Below, piece after piece: positions 28,145-35,902 of a stretch of DNA of 35,902 nt (position 1 is the stretch's first letter; each line of letters opens with the position of its first letter). Position numbers and translations under genes: made by a program. The DNA lies in the NCBI GenBank assembly GCA_003427395.1, contig BFEA01000055.1, positions 741,376-777,277 of the forward strand, in the 5' to 3' direction. This stretch comes from Chara braunii. Its lineage: Eukaryota > Streptophyta > Charophyceae > Charales > Characeae. The notes beneath the pieces are model-generated. The model did no database searches. It was not told where the DNA came from and was given only the letters and a program-made list of their open reading frames with translations.

Positions 28145-28240
28145 CATAGCCCTGGCTGGTGGACTCGTATCAGTAATGATGATCTTGAATTACTTGGGGT
28201 TTGTCATCTGTGGATATATCTCTAGATTGTCACTCTTTTT
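28145..28240 (+). repeat. Dispersed repeat, copy 2 (see 23138)
   Basis: tagccctggctggtggactc gtatcagtaatgatgatctt ... ctagattgtcactc ends in a T-run at 28238-28247. Confidence 0.65.
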
Positions 28241-28424
28241 TTTTTTTAAAGCCCAACCAATTCAATTACCTGTCAAATCTGGACAGGACAGCCTTTCAGG
28301 ACTTTTTTATTGTCATTATAGTATTACGGGGAACCCCGTAGCAGCCACATCCGTGCTCAAGCCTCCAACGAGGGAACATGCAGGAGCTGCACCCACCAGC
28401 AGGTGCGATACCTGCTACAGCAGG

Positions 28425-28686
28425 TGGGCGATACCGGCCAGGGGTCAGCCGGTAGCATCAGGACCGAGCTTCTTCGATGGGCCAGTCACTGTGCCTCCCC
28501 TCCGGTCCCCTCCCCCTATGAACATCAGCAGTCTCTGCTCAATGCCACTCGGGGGGACCAACGGCATATCTCTAGGTGGCGGGCACCAAGCTTGCCCAGG
28601 AAGGTACATGAGGCCAATGGGGATTGAACCCAAGATCTCCTGAATGCCACTTGCGTGCCTTACCAACTGAGCTAGGCCGCTGGATC
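28425..28686 (-). mobile_element. tRNA-derived SINE, minus strand
   Basis: On the minus strand the head reads ggcctagctcagttggtaag gc (A box, about 28655-28678) and cttgggttcaatccccattg (B box, 28614-28634). The body (ggtgcccgccacctagagat ... gaacatcagcag reversed) matches 29150-29424. The anticodon stem is not well formed, so this is a SINE head and not a tRNA gene. Beyond about 28425 the two copies differ. Confidence 0.75.
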
Positions 28687-29017
28687 GTTTTTTTTTCCAA
28701 ATGCTGTGCTTTTTTTTTTCTTTTTTTTTTTTTCCCTTCGAAGGGCCCAGTGCCAAAGGCTTGTATTTCCAATGAGAAGATTGAGGCCGGGGTCCTCACA
28801 GTCTACCCGGAGTCATAAGCGGTTAACAAAGACCCCCACTTTTTTCAGCCCCAGTTACCACCCTCAACCCTGAAAAGTGCATTGGAGATCATTTTTTTAA
28901 GAGTAGCAAATGAAGTCGTGATGATGATGAACTTGTAGGATCTACCTCTTAACCCTTGGCAGGGCGCAAAATCTTCTGGCTCCTTTGTCCCTAGCTTTTG
29001 ATAGTGGCACAAGAAAC
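28687..29017. other. T-rich DNA then unassigned sequence
   Basis: T-runs lie at 28688-28695 and 28710-28733. aatgctgtgctt here and aacgctgtgctc at 29426 are shared flanks of the two SINEs, suggesting that their true 5' end extends slightly further. No gene is seen. Confidence 0.4.
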
Positions 29018-29424
29018 TTTTTTTTTTTTTTAAGGGCGATCCCCTTGAGGTATTATCATCGGACTAACCAGCCCAGGTAAATACAATCTTGTGTCTAATC
29101 GGACACCGGGTGACTTTTCAGCCCAGGGTGGCCTTATCTTGCCTTCAGGGAACTCCCAATGGGGGACACCGGCCAGGGGACAGCCGGTAGCAGAGGGACC
29201 GAGCATCATCTGTGTGGCCAGTCGCTGTGCCTCCCCGATTACCCCTCCCCCTATGAGCATCAGCAGAGACTGCTTTTTAATGCCAATTGGGGTGACCAAG
29301 GGGATATCTCTAGGTGGCGGGCGCCAAGCATGCCCAGGAAGGTACATGAGGCCAATGGGGACTGAACCCAAGACCTCCTGAATGCTAGTTGTGTGCCTTA
29401 CCAACTGATCTAGGCCGCTGGATC
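29018..29424 (-). mobile_element. tRNA-derived SINE with poly-A, minus strand
   Basis: The head has ggcctagatcagttggtaag gc and cttgggttcagtccccattg. The 3' end reads ctgggctggttagtccgatg ataatacctcaagg followed by poly-A (T-run 29018-29031). Length is about 407 bases. The same 3' end is present alone at 2185-2306. Confidence 0.75.
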
Positions 29425-29459
29425 AAACGCTGTGCTCGGTTCAGCCCACTTCTTTTTTC

Positions 29460-29541
29460 TTTCCTTTCTTTTTTTTCAACACAAGCTCCAATCTAGTCGT
29501 GGGGACCAGCACGTGCTGAGAACTGGGCTCAGTGTCCCTTA
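29460..29541 (-). mobile_element. LINE 3' tail with poly-A, minus strand
   Basis: gctccaatctagtcgtgggg accagcacgtgctgagaact gggctcagtgtccctt follows a T-rich stretch at 29448-29476. Confidence 0.65.
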
Positions 29542-29637
29542 CAGTTCATCCCACTCCATTACCAGGTCCTCTGAAAACGTCTATCCCTGGAGTCTGCTCA
29601 GGTTGCAGGATGGCGCAACTTGTCTCAGTCATTTCAG

Positions 29638-30315
29638 CTAGTAGTTGAGTGGGCCACAAACCCTGGACCTACAACTGCCTTCCCTCAAATAGAACATACC
29701 GTCATTATAGCTGCATTTGGAGCAACTTCCAGTTTATATACAACAATAATGACCTTGGGTGCAAGTGAGGCATACAGCCACATGCCCTAGTTTTGGGGAA
29801 CATCTTTGTCAGCGCAGTCAGGCTAATAAGGACAATAAGTTGTTGGTATTCAGTTTTGGGCTTTGGTGGGTGGCTGCCTCTATGGTCTTAGGGTAACTTT
29901 TATGGTTTGCTAGAACAGGTTTCTGGCAGGTCTTGCTCCCCTCCAGTAGACTGGAGGTTCTTTTTCAGGAAAAAAGTGAATGAAAAAGGTGTGCAAACTC
30001 TTCGTAACAATCTGAGGAGAGAAGTGAGTGGGCAGTGGTGGTGGCTATGAGGCCACCTGATGAGATTTGGTTGAACAGGTCGAACTGTCACTGATGAACA
30101 CTGGGCCCAACTGCCAGCAGGTGTTTTCTTTAAAAAAACATAAAAAAGGTGCTGCTTCCCACCTGTAGATGAAGCCTCAGTAAGAAAAAAGAAGAGCATA
30201 CGGATAGCCCCGGGGCAACTTCGAGCTGGAGGAACCTGAGCTGGACCTCGCCGCCAGTGGTGCCAAGCAGCAGAGTGAAAACTCCAATTTGAAAGAGGAT
30301 TCAATGTGCTCCTGG
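29638..30315 (+). CDS. Second unrecognised spliced gene, internal exons
   Basis: Exon 29638-29764 (acceptor gtctcagtcatttcag, donor GCAA/GTGAGG) reads LVVEWATNPGPTTAFPQIEH then TVIIAAFGATSSLYTTIMTL. Exon 29969-30023 (acceptor gttctttttcag, donor AGAGAA/GTGAGT) reads KKVNEKGVQTLRNNLRRE. Exon 30079-30120 (acceptor ggttgaacag, donor CAGCAG/GTGTTT) reads VELSLMNTGPNCQQ. Exon 30208-30315 reads PRGNFELEEPELDLAASGAK then QQSENSNLKEDSMCSW. The last three join in phase 0. The first leaves phase 1, so a small exon between 29765 and 29968 is missing from this model. The first exon has a hydrophobic stretch that could be a membrane segment; the later ones are acidic and polar. No family is recognised. 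A 166-codon minus-strand frame over this region is its shadow. Confidence 0.45.
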
Positions 30316-30459
30316 GTGAGGGATATGCAGATGGAGAATTATTTGCTGCATGGAAACAAGGACTCACATCGATTCGACGTTTCTGACCGTTGATCTTCAT
30401 AATGTCTGGTAACCCTGGCAGAGGTACCTCAGGCCTGTTTTTCTGTTTTTCTTTCCCAG

Positions 30460-30639
30460 ATAACTGAAGTTCTCTTCTTTGTGAAGCCTGCTGCCCTGGG
30501 GCAAGCCCTGGATTTCACTTGGAGCATCTTTTTCCCGAGGCTTGAAATGCCCTGTGCACCCGAAAAAAAAGTTAAAAAGGCGAGCAGGCGTGGTCCTCCT
30601 TCTGGCTGGCGCCGCCAGCCATTTTGCTCTGGCAGCTGA
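30460..30639 (+). CDS. Likely last exon of the second spliced gene
   Basis: A strong acceptor (ctgtttttctgtttttcttt cccag) ends at 30459. The phase-0 frame reads ITEVLFFVKPAALGQALDFT then WSIFFPRLEMPCAPEKKVKK and ASRRGPPSGWRRQPFCSGS, stopping at TGA 30637-30639. Phase 0 matches the end of the exon at 30315. A Lys/Arg cluster near the end is notable. Function is unknown. Confidence 0.45.
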   Translation: MTEVLFFVKPAALGQALDFTWSIFFPRLEMPCAPEKKVKKASRRGPPSGWRRQPFCSGS

Positions 30640-30651
30640 CCCCCGAAAGTT

Positions 30652-30984
30652 GTGGCGTGTATGCAATCACGTCGGAGAAAAATGACTGGGAAACGTACTG
30701 GCGGTTTGTGGTGCCCAAGAGTAGAAGATTGGATGGGGCATGGGTGTGCTAGAGATGATCAGTTCCATTTCCTTGACTGGACATCGGTGGACCCCACCAT
30801 TCCTCTGAGACCCCCATCGGATTTCTTGGACCCCTTCCCTCCGCATCGAATGTCCGTCATTGAGGTCCTGGGGATACGGAGACAAGGGGTACCCCCTCGT
30901 ATACCAGGCCCTGCATTTTGCCAGGGTTGCGAGACCCAGTGGCCTGGCCTGGCTGTTTCTGAGACTGTTATGGGGCGCTTGTGA
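30652..30984 (+). CDS. 110-codon open frame, uncertain
   Basis: The frame reads HFLDWTSVDPTIPLRPPSDF then LDPFPPHRMSVIEVLG and FCQGCETQW. It ends exactly at the terminus of ORF-family remnant 5 (30980). DWTSVDP and the CxxC pair loosely recall PWTAVEP and CSDC of the 177-aa family, but the order and spacing differ. It may be a distant relative, a further exon of the preceding gene, or chance. Confidence 0.25.
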   Translation: MACMQSRRRKMTGKRTGGLWCPRVEDWMGHGCARDDQFHFLDWTSVDPTIPLRPPSDFLDPFPPHRMSVIEVLGIRRQGVPPRIPGPAFCQGCETQWPGLAVSETVMGRL

Positions 30985-31140
30985 TGCTCGAACCTCGCGC
31001 CCTGCTCGGCTTTCCTTGTGGGAGTGACTAAAGCACGGAAAGGGTCCTGGAAAGCGGCAAAAATAGGGTGTGCCAAGGTTTTTTGCAAAATTGAGTGTGG
31101 AGACACCGACAGAACTGAAATCTCCCTCCTGTTAGAGGAG
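30980..31140 (-). repeat. ORF-family element remnant 5 (3' terminal region)
   Basis: Minus orientation: the sequence runs from gatttcagttctgtcggtgt ctccacactcaattttgcaa through ccttggcacaccc to gggcgcgaggttcgagcatc aca at 30980. Only the 3' region is present. Confidence 0.65.
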
Positions 31141-31251
31141 AATGTGCTGGAAGAGCATAACACATGGGATGACCCCCTGGCTGTGCTCCCAATCAAGACA
31201 GTGAACTGAAGCACACAGCAGCCACATTGACACATACCGTAGATAGATTGA

Positions 31252-32205
31252 ATGTCGGACCGACATCTGCTCCCCCAATCTGTAGAACCGCTGCCTGCCC
31301 AGAGTCAGGACATCCACCCGCCCCATCCGTCGCACAACGGGCCACAGCCAACCGCTCAACCGCCGCAACGCCCGCCCTCCCCGCCGGTTTTTCCCCGTGT
31401 CAGGAAGCCACCCCAGTGGGCTGCGAAATTGGCCCGAGCAGACATACATATCCGCTCACTCAATGTCAACGGACTAATCCAAGCATCGGTGGACAAGCAG
31501 GATGCTATCTGGAATATGGTGAAATGCGAGGTCACAGGCAGATGGCCGGATGTGGTGTGTGTCCAAGAAACACACCTGCGAGACACACCGCAGCATGCAG
31601 CAAAAGCTAAATTGATCTGGCCATACACAGTTTATGCAGCACCGGCGACATAGAGGGCATCAGCGGGTGTGGCAATCTGGCTTCCACCCGCCTCTAGACT
31701 CAAGCCCATCTCATATGACTATGACCGCCACCATGGAAGATGGGTGTGCCTCAAAGTTGAGTATGAAGAAGAAGAGTTCTACCTGGTCAACATATATGCA
31801 CCCAACGACCCGACTGACAGGGTGGACTTCTGGATTACCCTTCTTCAAAACCTCCCGGATGATGCCCCGCTCATTGCTGCTGGTGATTTTAACACAACGC
31901 CTGACCCGGTGATGGACAGGAGATCGTCCTCACAACGCGACACACCCTCGGATTCCTCGCAGCCCATCCCTGGCCCGGACATCCTCATGCTCCATCAGTT
32001 TAATATGATAGACAAAGGCCTCGAAGACGTGTCCAGGGCACAGCACCCGTCTCAAAGAGCCTACACATGCTTTTCAGCTAGAGGAGACCGTGGCCTTGCT
32101 AATTCTAGGATCGACCTTGTGTTAGTGTCGAAGGACCTCCTGGGGTTGGCCACCACAACTGAGATTGCTACAGCCAGCCCATGCAGGTAGTTCGACCACA
32201 GGATG
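31252..32205 (+). pseudogene. LINE ORF2, apurinic endonuclease domain
   Basis: A Pro-rich leader precedes the APE-type endonuclease that nicks target DNA for LINE insertion. Visible motifs in order are NVNGL (31461-31475), QETHL with the catalytic Glu (31564-31578), FYLVNIYAPND, GDFN (31882-31893), SRID (32104-32115) and FDH (32191-32199). All catalytic motifs are present, but two in-frame TAG codons (31651-31653 and 32188-32190) break the frame, the second just before FDH. The reading frame is otherwise continuous from 31252 to 33321. The domain set and the C-terminal zf-RVT fit plant and algal L1-type elements. Confidence 0.85.
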
Positions 32206-33320
32206 ATTACTTTGGGACTGTCCTTTCACAACCACATCCAAAGAGGGATGGGGTTTTATAAATTTAATTCCTCCCTGTTGCCCCTGCAACGATTTAAAGA
32301 CATGGTCAAAGAATTTTGGCTCTATTGGCAGACTCAAAAACTGCAGTCGGGGAACAAGGTCGACTGGTTCAATAAGGGCATAGCACAACTCAGAGACAGG
32401 GCCAATAAATTTTTTGTTCGGCACGCGAGAGACCGGAGGGCTACCCTTGACAACCTCATGCAACAACTCGAGAGCTGGGATGACCAGCTTATGGAGGATC
32501 TGCTGCACCACCCGACCTACGAGAGCATGCAACAAGCGCGAGACTACCTCCAAGCCTATATAGAACAACAGGCTCAGGCTTGCAGAATTAAAAAGGAACA
32601 CACTGACGGCACGATGGCCAAGACCTTCTTCAATAAGGCAAAGGCCAGATCAAGAGCAGCAACGGTACCGCGGTTGAAGCACCCACTCAATGACTGTGCC
32701 CCGGTGACCACCAATGCCTACACTATAACAGACTATGCCTCCCAATATTACCGAAATCTGTTCACATCGCAAACTCCCCAGAAACACCCGGACGAGGTTG
32801 TGCAAGCAAGGGAATCATTGCTGCAGGCCATCCAATCACGCCTCACCCCTGCACAAAAAGGGGAACTGGACATTGACCTGTCCTCCCACGAGATTTGGGA
32901 GGCCTTGCAAGGAATGGAGGACGAAAAGACCACCGACATCTTATCCCGGTCACATCATTGTTTGCTGATGACCTCACCGTGCTTATTAAGGCAGACGCGG
33001 CCAGTCTACACGTGGTCACTCGAGTCATACACCTCTTCTCGTTGGCCGCGGATGAAAGTTAAATGGGGGTCGAAAACACAAGGCTGGTGGCTCCACCCCC
33101 AAGGACACCCACGCCCCCCCGAACCAAGTGTCGCATGGGCGGCCCGGAAAGAGGCCATACGGATCTTGGGAGTGAGACTGACGGCGGTGGGCCCCCCGTC
33201 GGATCATGGTGACGCACTAGTCAACATGGCGGTGGATCGACTGGCTAGATGGGAGGGGCTACATACATCTCTGGTGGGCCGGGCCCTGGCCATTAACAAC
33301 GCAATGCTAGCGGCCATCTA
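32206..33320 (+). pseudogene. LINE ORF2, RT domain with core deletion
   Basis: After the endonuclease come an alpha-helical linker (WNxx-like, HARDRRATLDNLMQQLESWD) and the start of the RT region (HEIWEALQGMEDEKTT, about 32887-32938). The next recognisable RT feature is FADDLTVLIKAD at 32961-32996, in another frame. RT normally has some 150-200 residues between these two points (fingers and palm motifs 1-4), so the core is deleted near 32940-32960. A compensating frameshift lies near 33040-33060, after which NW-KS-like KWGSKTQ, ILGVRLTAVG and RWEGLHTSLVGRALAINNAM (thumb region) follow. A TAG ends the frame at 33319-33321. This copy cannot make active RT. Confidence 0.85.
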
Positions 33321-34563
33321 GTACAAACTGGCCGTATGGCCGTTGAAACCTCAACAATATACAAGGTTGAGAAAAGCACTCACGACCTACCTGTGGAAGA
33401 ACAATACTGACTCCCATGACAGTATGAGTAGGGTCAGCTGGGATATCCTCACCCAACCAAGAGTCGCAGGGGACTGGGGATACTGGACCCCGAAAGGGAA
33501 AGTGAGGCCCTGATTTTCAAAACTCTCGTCAGACTTCTCATTGGCAACAATACCCCATGGGGTCCCTTAGCCTGTCTGCAGATAGCCGACCTCGCCCCGC
33601 AGACAACCACAACAGTGCGGGTACACCCGTTTAGATGGCTCACCAGCTCCCACTGGTCGATACCCGGCCCCCCACAGCAACCACAAGCCAACGCCCCGAC
33701 ACAGGCCACCAGGCTGGATATTCCCCTTGATCCGCTGTGGGCGAACATGCTTACGCTATGGAGGAAAAGAGGTCTAAAGTTAAAACGCCCACCGAACCGC
33801 TGACACAATGTGTGGAGGCAGCCCTTATTTGGTAACCCCTATATTCTTGACGGAGCGGGCATGCCCTTCTCCCTCGCCTCTAACTCGCCATGGCTTACCT
33901 GGGCAAAGAAGGGGGTCTTTACTGTCGAGAACCTGTGGGATCCGAAAAGAGAGGACAGGCGACCACAGATCAGCTGCAGCAGAGACTGAAACATGCCAAA
34001 TCGGTAGAAGCTAATGCCTGTCAATTAAGGGAGGTCATCCCGCTGGCCTGGGGCCTAACCCTTAAAAGGGGACCGTCAGTTCAAAAAAACGACTGGGTGG
34101 CCAAATTCGCAGACCAAACCTGACCTCATGTAGTTTACAGAGTTAAACGAATTATGGACAGCCGCTGTGAGTTGGAGGCCTACCAATCCCAAATTCGGGA
34201 TGCCAGGTTCTTCCAAATAGTTAGGACTGACGACCTAGATATCACTAACGATTGGGGAGCGCTTATGCAAGTAAGGGTGGTGGGTGACAGCGAAAATGGA
34301 TACCACGTCTACGAACCGTCCACACCGGTGGCGAGGCTACAGTTCGACCCGGACGAATGGGGCCTGGGCGCAAACCTATGAACTTCTGGGAATATACGGT
34401 GAAAGGGGCCTATCGAGCCTCATGCCCGGATCTGCCCCTTGACCAAATCATAACTTACAGATTGGAAAGGGACCCGCCGCTGGAGGTGCAACTGACGCAC
34501 AATCTGTCGTGGGTCAACTATTCAAAGATTATGCCAACAAACTTTAGGTCTCGTTAATGGCAG
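33321..34563 (+). pseudogene. LINE ORF2, post-RT linker, several frameshifts
   Basis: Continuing peptides are YKLAVWPLKPQQYTRLRKAL, then in another frame GLGILDPERESEALIFKTLV, RLDIPLDPLWANMLTLWRKR, a TGA (33801-33803), HNVWRQPLFGNPYILDGAGM, WLTWAKKGVFTVENLWD, and FDPDEWGLG near 34350. This order (LWYK, GGLGI, PLF, W..KG) is standard for the segment between RT and zf-RVT in LINEs. At least three frameshifts or stops are present. Confidence 0.75.
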
Positions 34564-35313
34564 ATGCTACACCGATGCCTCCCCACCCCCGACTGGTTGG
34601 TGTCAAGGACGAACTTGGAACAGAAGGGACTGCTGTCCCCCATTTGCTCTTACTGTGGCAGAGCAACGCCGTCGGCCAGAGCAGCACTGGAACACTGCCT
34701 GTTGGCATGCCCAATGGTCACCCAGATATGGCGATGGTGGGATGCGGCGTTCCACTTCCTCACAGGCTATCACATCCCTTGGGACTTGGGTCTTCTCCTA
34801 CTTGGCAAAAACCAGCAGTTGCTGGTTCGGTGGCCTCACTATGCTGCCAACCTCTTCACCTACATGCGCCTCTTCGTGTTGATGCTCACATGGCGAGCTA
34901 GGTGCGCCTTCAAAAGAACGGACCATCAGTTTGGCCTGCAGCAAGCGCAGCAGGCGGTGGAGGATGAAATCAGAGCCCGAACGCATGAAGCATGGAAAGA
35001 AATGAAACAGGTGTGCCAAGAGGAAAAGGAACAGGCTGCCAAGGAAACAATAATTTTGACTTACCGCCAGCTATGGCAGGATCCTAACATCAGATTCTCG
35101 GAACTGACGGACATCCTGGACATCCGATGGAAACCGTGGAGGTCCACAGAAGCAACCTGGGAGAGGAGACCACTCAACTCTTTCGAGGTCCCCTACCTCC
35201 CCACGAACTTCGTGCTTGTATCAGACAGTTCCCCGACCCCCCCCAGCGCCTCCCTCCCTTCCCCTGCTCTGGCCCTCCCCATCCTCCCTCCCGGTTCCCT
35301 CCCTCATCCCTGA
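34564..35313 (+). pseudogene. LINE ORF2, zf-RVT C-terminus
   Basis: After WQMLHRCLPTPDWLVSRTNL comes CSYCGRATPSARAALEHCLL-AC, the C-x2-C ... H-x4-C zinc-binding region of LINE ORF2. This is followed by LMLTWRARCAFKRTDHQFGL, a long charged helical tract (AQQAVEDEIRARTHEAWKEM) and a Pro/Ser-rich end. The in-frame stop before 34564 is a TAA at about 34555-34557. The other strand's copy at 9.6-10.3 kb aligns throughout. Confidence 0.85.
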
Positions 35314-35785
35314 TGCCCCCCCCATTATGGGTCGACCATAATCTGGCGAGCTGCTCATAGAAGACGACGACAACACATAGCAGGACTGTGACACGTGGTG
35401 GTCAGCATATTACGACGGAATGGGTCAATCGACTGATGGAATGGTGTGGGCTAAGTAGTCATTACCCCGGGACTGTGAGTGGTTCACTGGCCACCGCAAA
35501 CGACAACGGGACTGGGAGTGGTTCACTGGGCACCGCAAATGACAACGCTATGGACCTGACAGGGGTCTATGCACTGTTGTGCCGTGCTACAGCCCGGGGG
35601 AGTTGCAGATTGCAAACGGTGGCCTCTGGTCGTCATACATTTAGGCTCAGAACCAAAACCTCGGTTTTAACTAACCACAAGGTTTTATAAGTTGTTCTCT
35701 ATGTTGGTTATAAGTGACTAGGGGCCTTGAGATATCAGGCCAACATAACAACTCTGATTTCTGGCTCCCTGTTCTGAAATGTTAA
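35314..35785 (+). other. LINE 3'-untranslated region with a 39-bp tandem repeat
   Basis: gggactgtgagtggttcact gg (35469) repeats at 35508 (gggactgggagtggttcact gg), each followed by caccgcaaa[c/t]gacaac. No coding sequence is supported. Confidence 0.7.
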
Positions 35786-35840
35786 GGGACGCTGGACCCG
35801 GTTTCCAGCAGGTGCAGCTCCCCACCAATGGAACGGAGCC
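35786..35840 (+). repeat. LINE 3' tail, reference copy
   Basis: gggacgctggacccggtttc cagcaggtgcagctccccac caatggaacggagc lies about 470 bases after the zf-RVT frame. Related copies: 763-890(-), 4371-4395(-), 7414(-), 7830-7888(-), 9018-9073(-), 21534(+), 26904(+), 29482-29541(-). Confidence 0.75.
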
Positions 35841-35902
35841 ATTCGCAAACAGCAGGTGTAGAGGGGGTGTCTGCTCTTACCAGCACCCCCCCTACGCTCG
35901 AA

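Noticed and set aside
29900-30400. 166-codon minus-strand ORF
   Set aside because: The plus strand here has several exons with good splice sites in compatible phase; the minus frame has no such support.

Overview
This is a repeat-dense eukaryotic nuclear window. The signs are GT-AG introns with polypyrimidine tracts, poly-A/poly-T tailed retroelements, tRNA-derived SINEs with Pol III A/B boxes, miniature inverted-repeat DNA elements with 3-bp target duplications, many microsatellites, and two isolated N bases typical of a draft assembly. There are no operons, ribosome-binding sites, CRISPR arrays, rRNA genes or intact tRNA genes. A large TE-rich plant or streptophyte-alga genome (for example a charophyte) would fit, but nothing in the sequence is diagnostic of the species.

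Layout. 1-4.0 kb: a minus-strand LINE remnant at the left edge, then a cluster of small DNA elements. Several have GGGC termini and 3-bp target duplications, and one is nested inside another. Two foldback elements follow, then a GC-rich minisatellite. 4.5-7.75 kb: exons of an unrecognised multi-exon plus-strand gene. Its 2.2-kb intron holds an inverted array of dimeric tRNA-derived SINEs. 7.7-10.3 kb: minus-strand LINE debris (ORF1-like, 3' tails, zf-RVT C-terminus). 10.3-13.6 kb: two ~1.1-kb direct repeats around a C-rich spacer, possibly a degenerate LTR element. 13.6-16.6 kb: mostly unassigned, with two phase-compatible candidate exons, another LINE fragment and a tandem duplication. 16.6-28.1 kb: copies of an unrecognised 177-codon ORF family and its shared 3' terminus, two related TATA-box blocks, an ORF1-bearing LINE-derived element and minisatellites. 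28.4-31.1 kb: two tRNA-derived SINEs, exons of a second spliced plus-strand gene, and a fifth terminal remnant of the ORF family. 31.2-35.9 kb: a nearly full-length but dead LINE with apurinic endonuclease, a reverse transcriptase whose core is deleted, a zf-RVT C-terminus and a 3' tail.

How the parts relate. The LINE's 3' tail (about 55 bp) recurs at eight or more other places, usually next to poly-A. One retrotransposition machinery has therefore probably mobilised most of the short elements here. The host-gene signal is in short exons that are easily missed because no single ORF is long. The best candidate for something undescribed is the 177-codon ORF: two copies keep exactly the same length with many silent differences, and a third, diverged copy keeps its Cys and FPPY landmarks.
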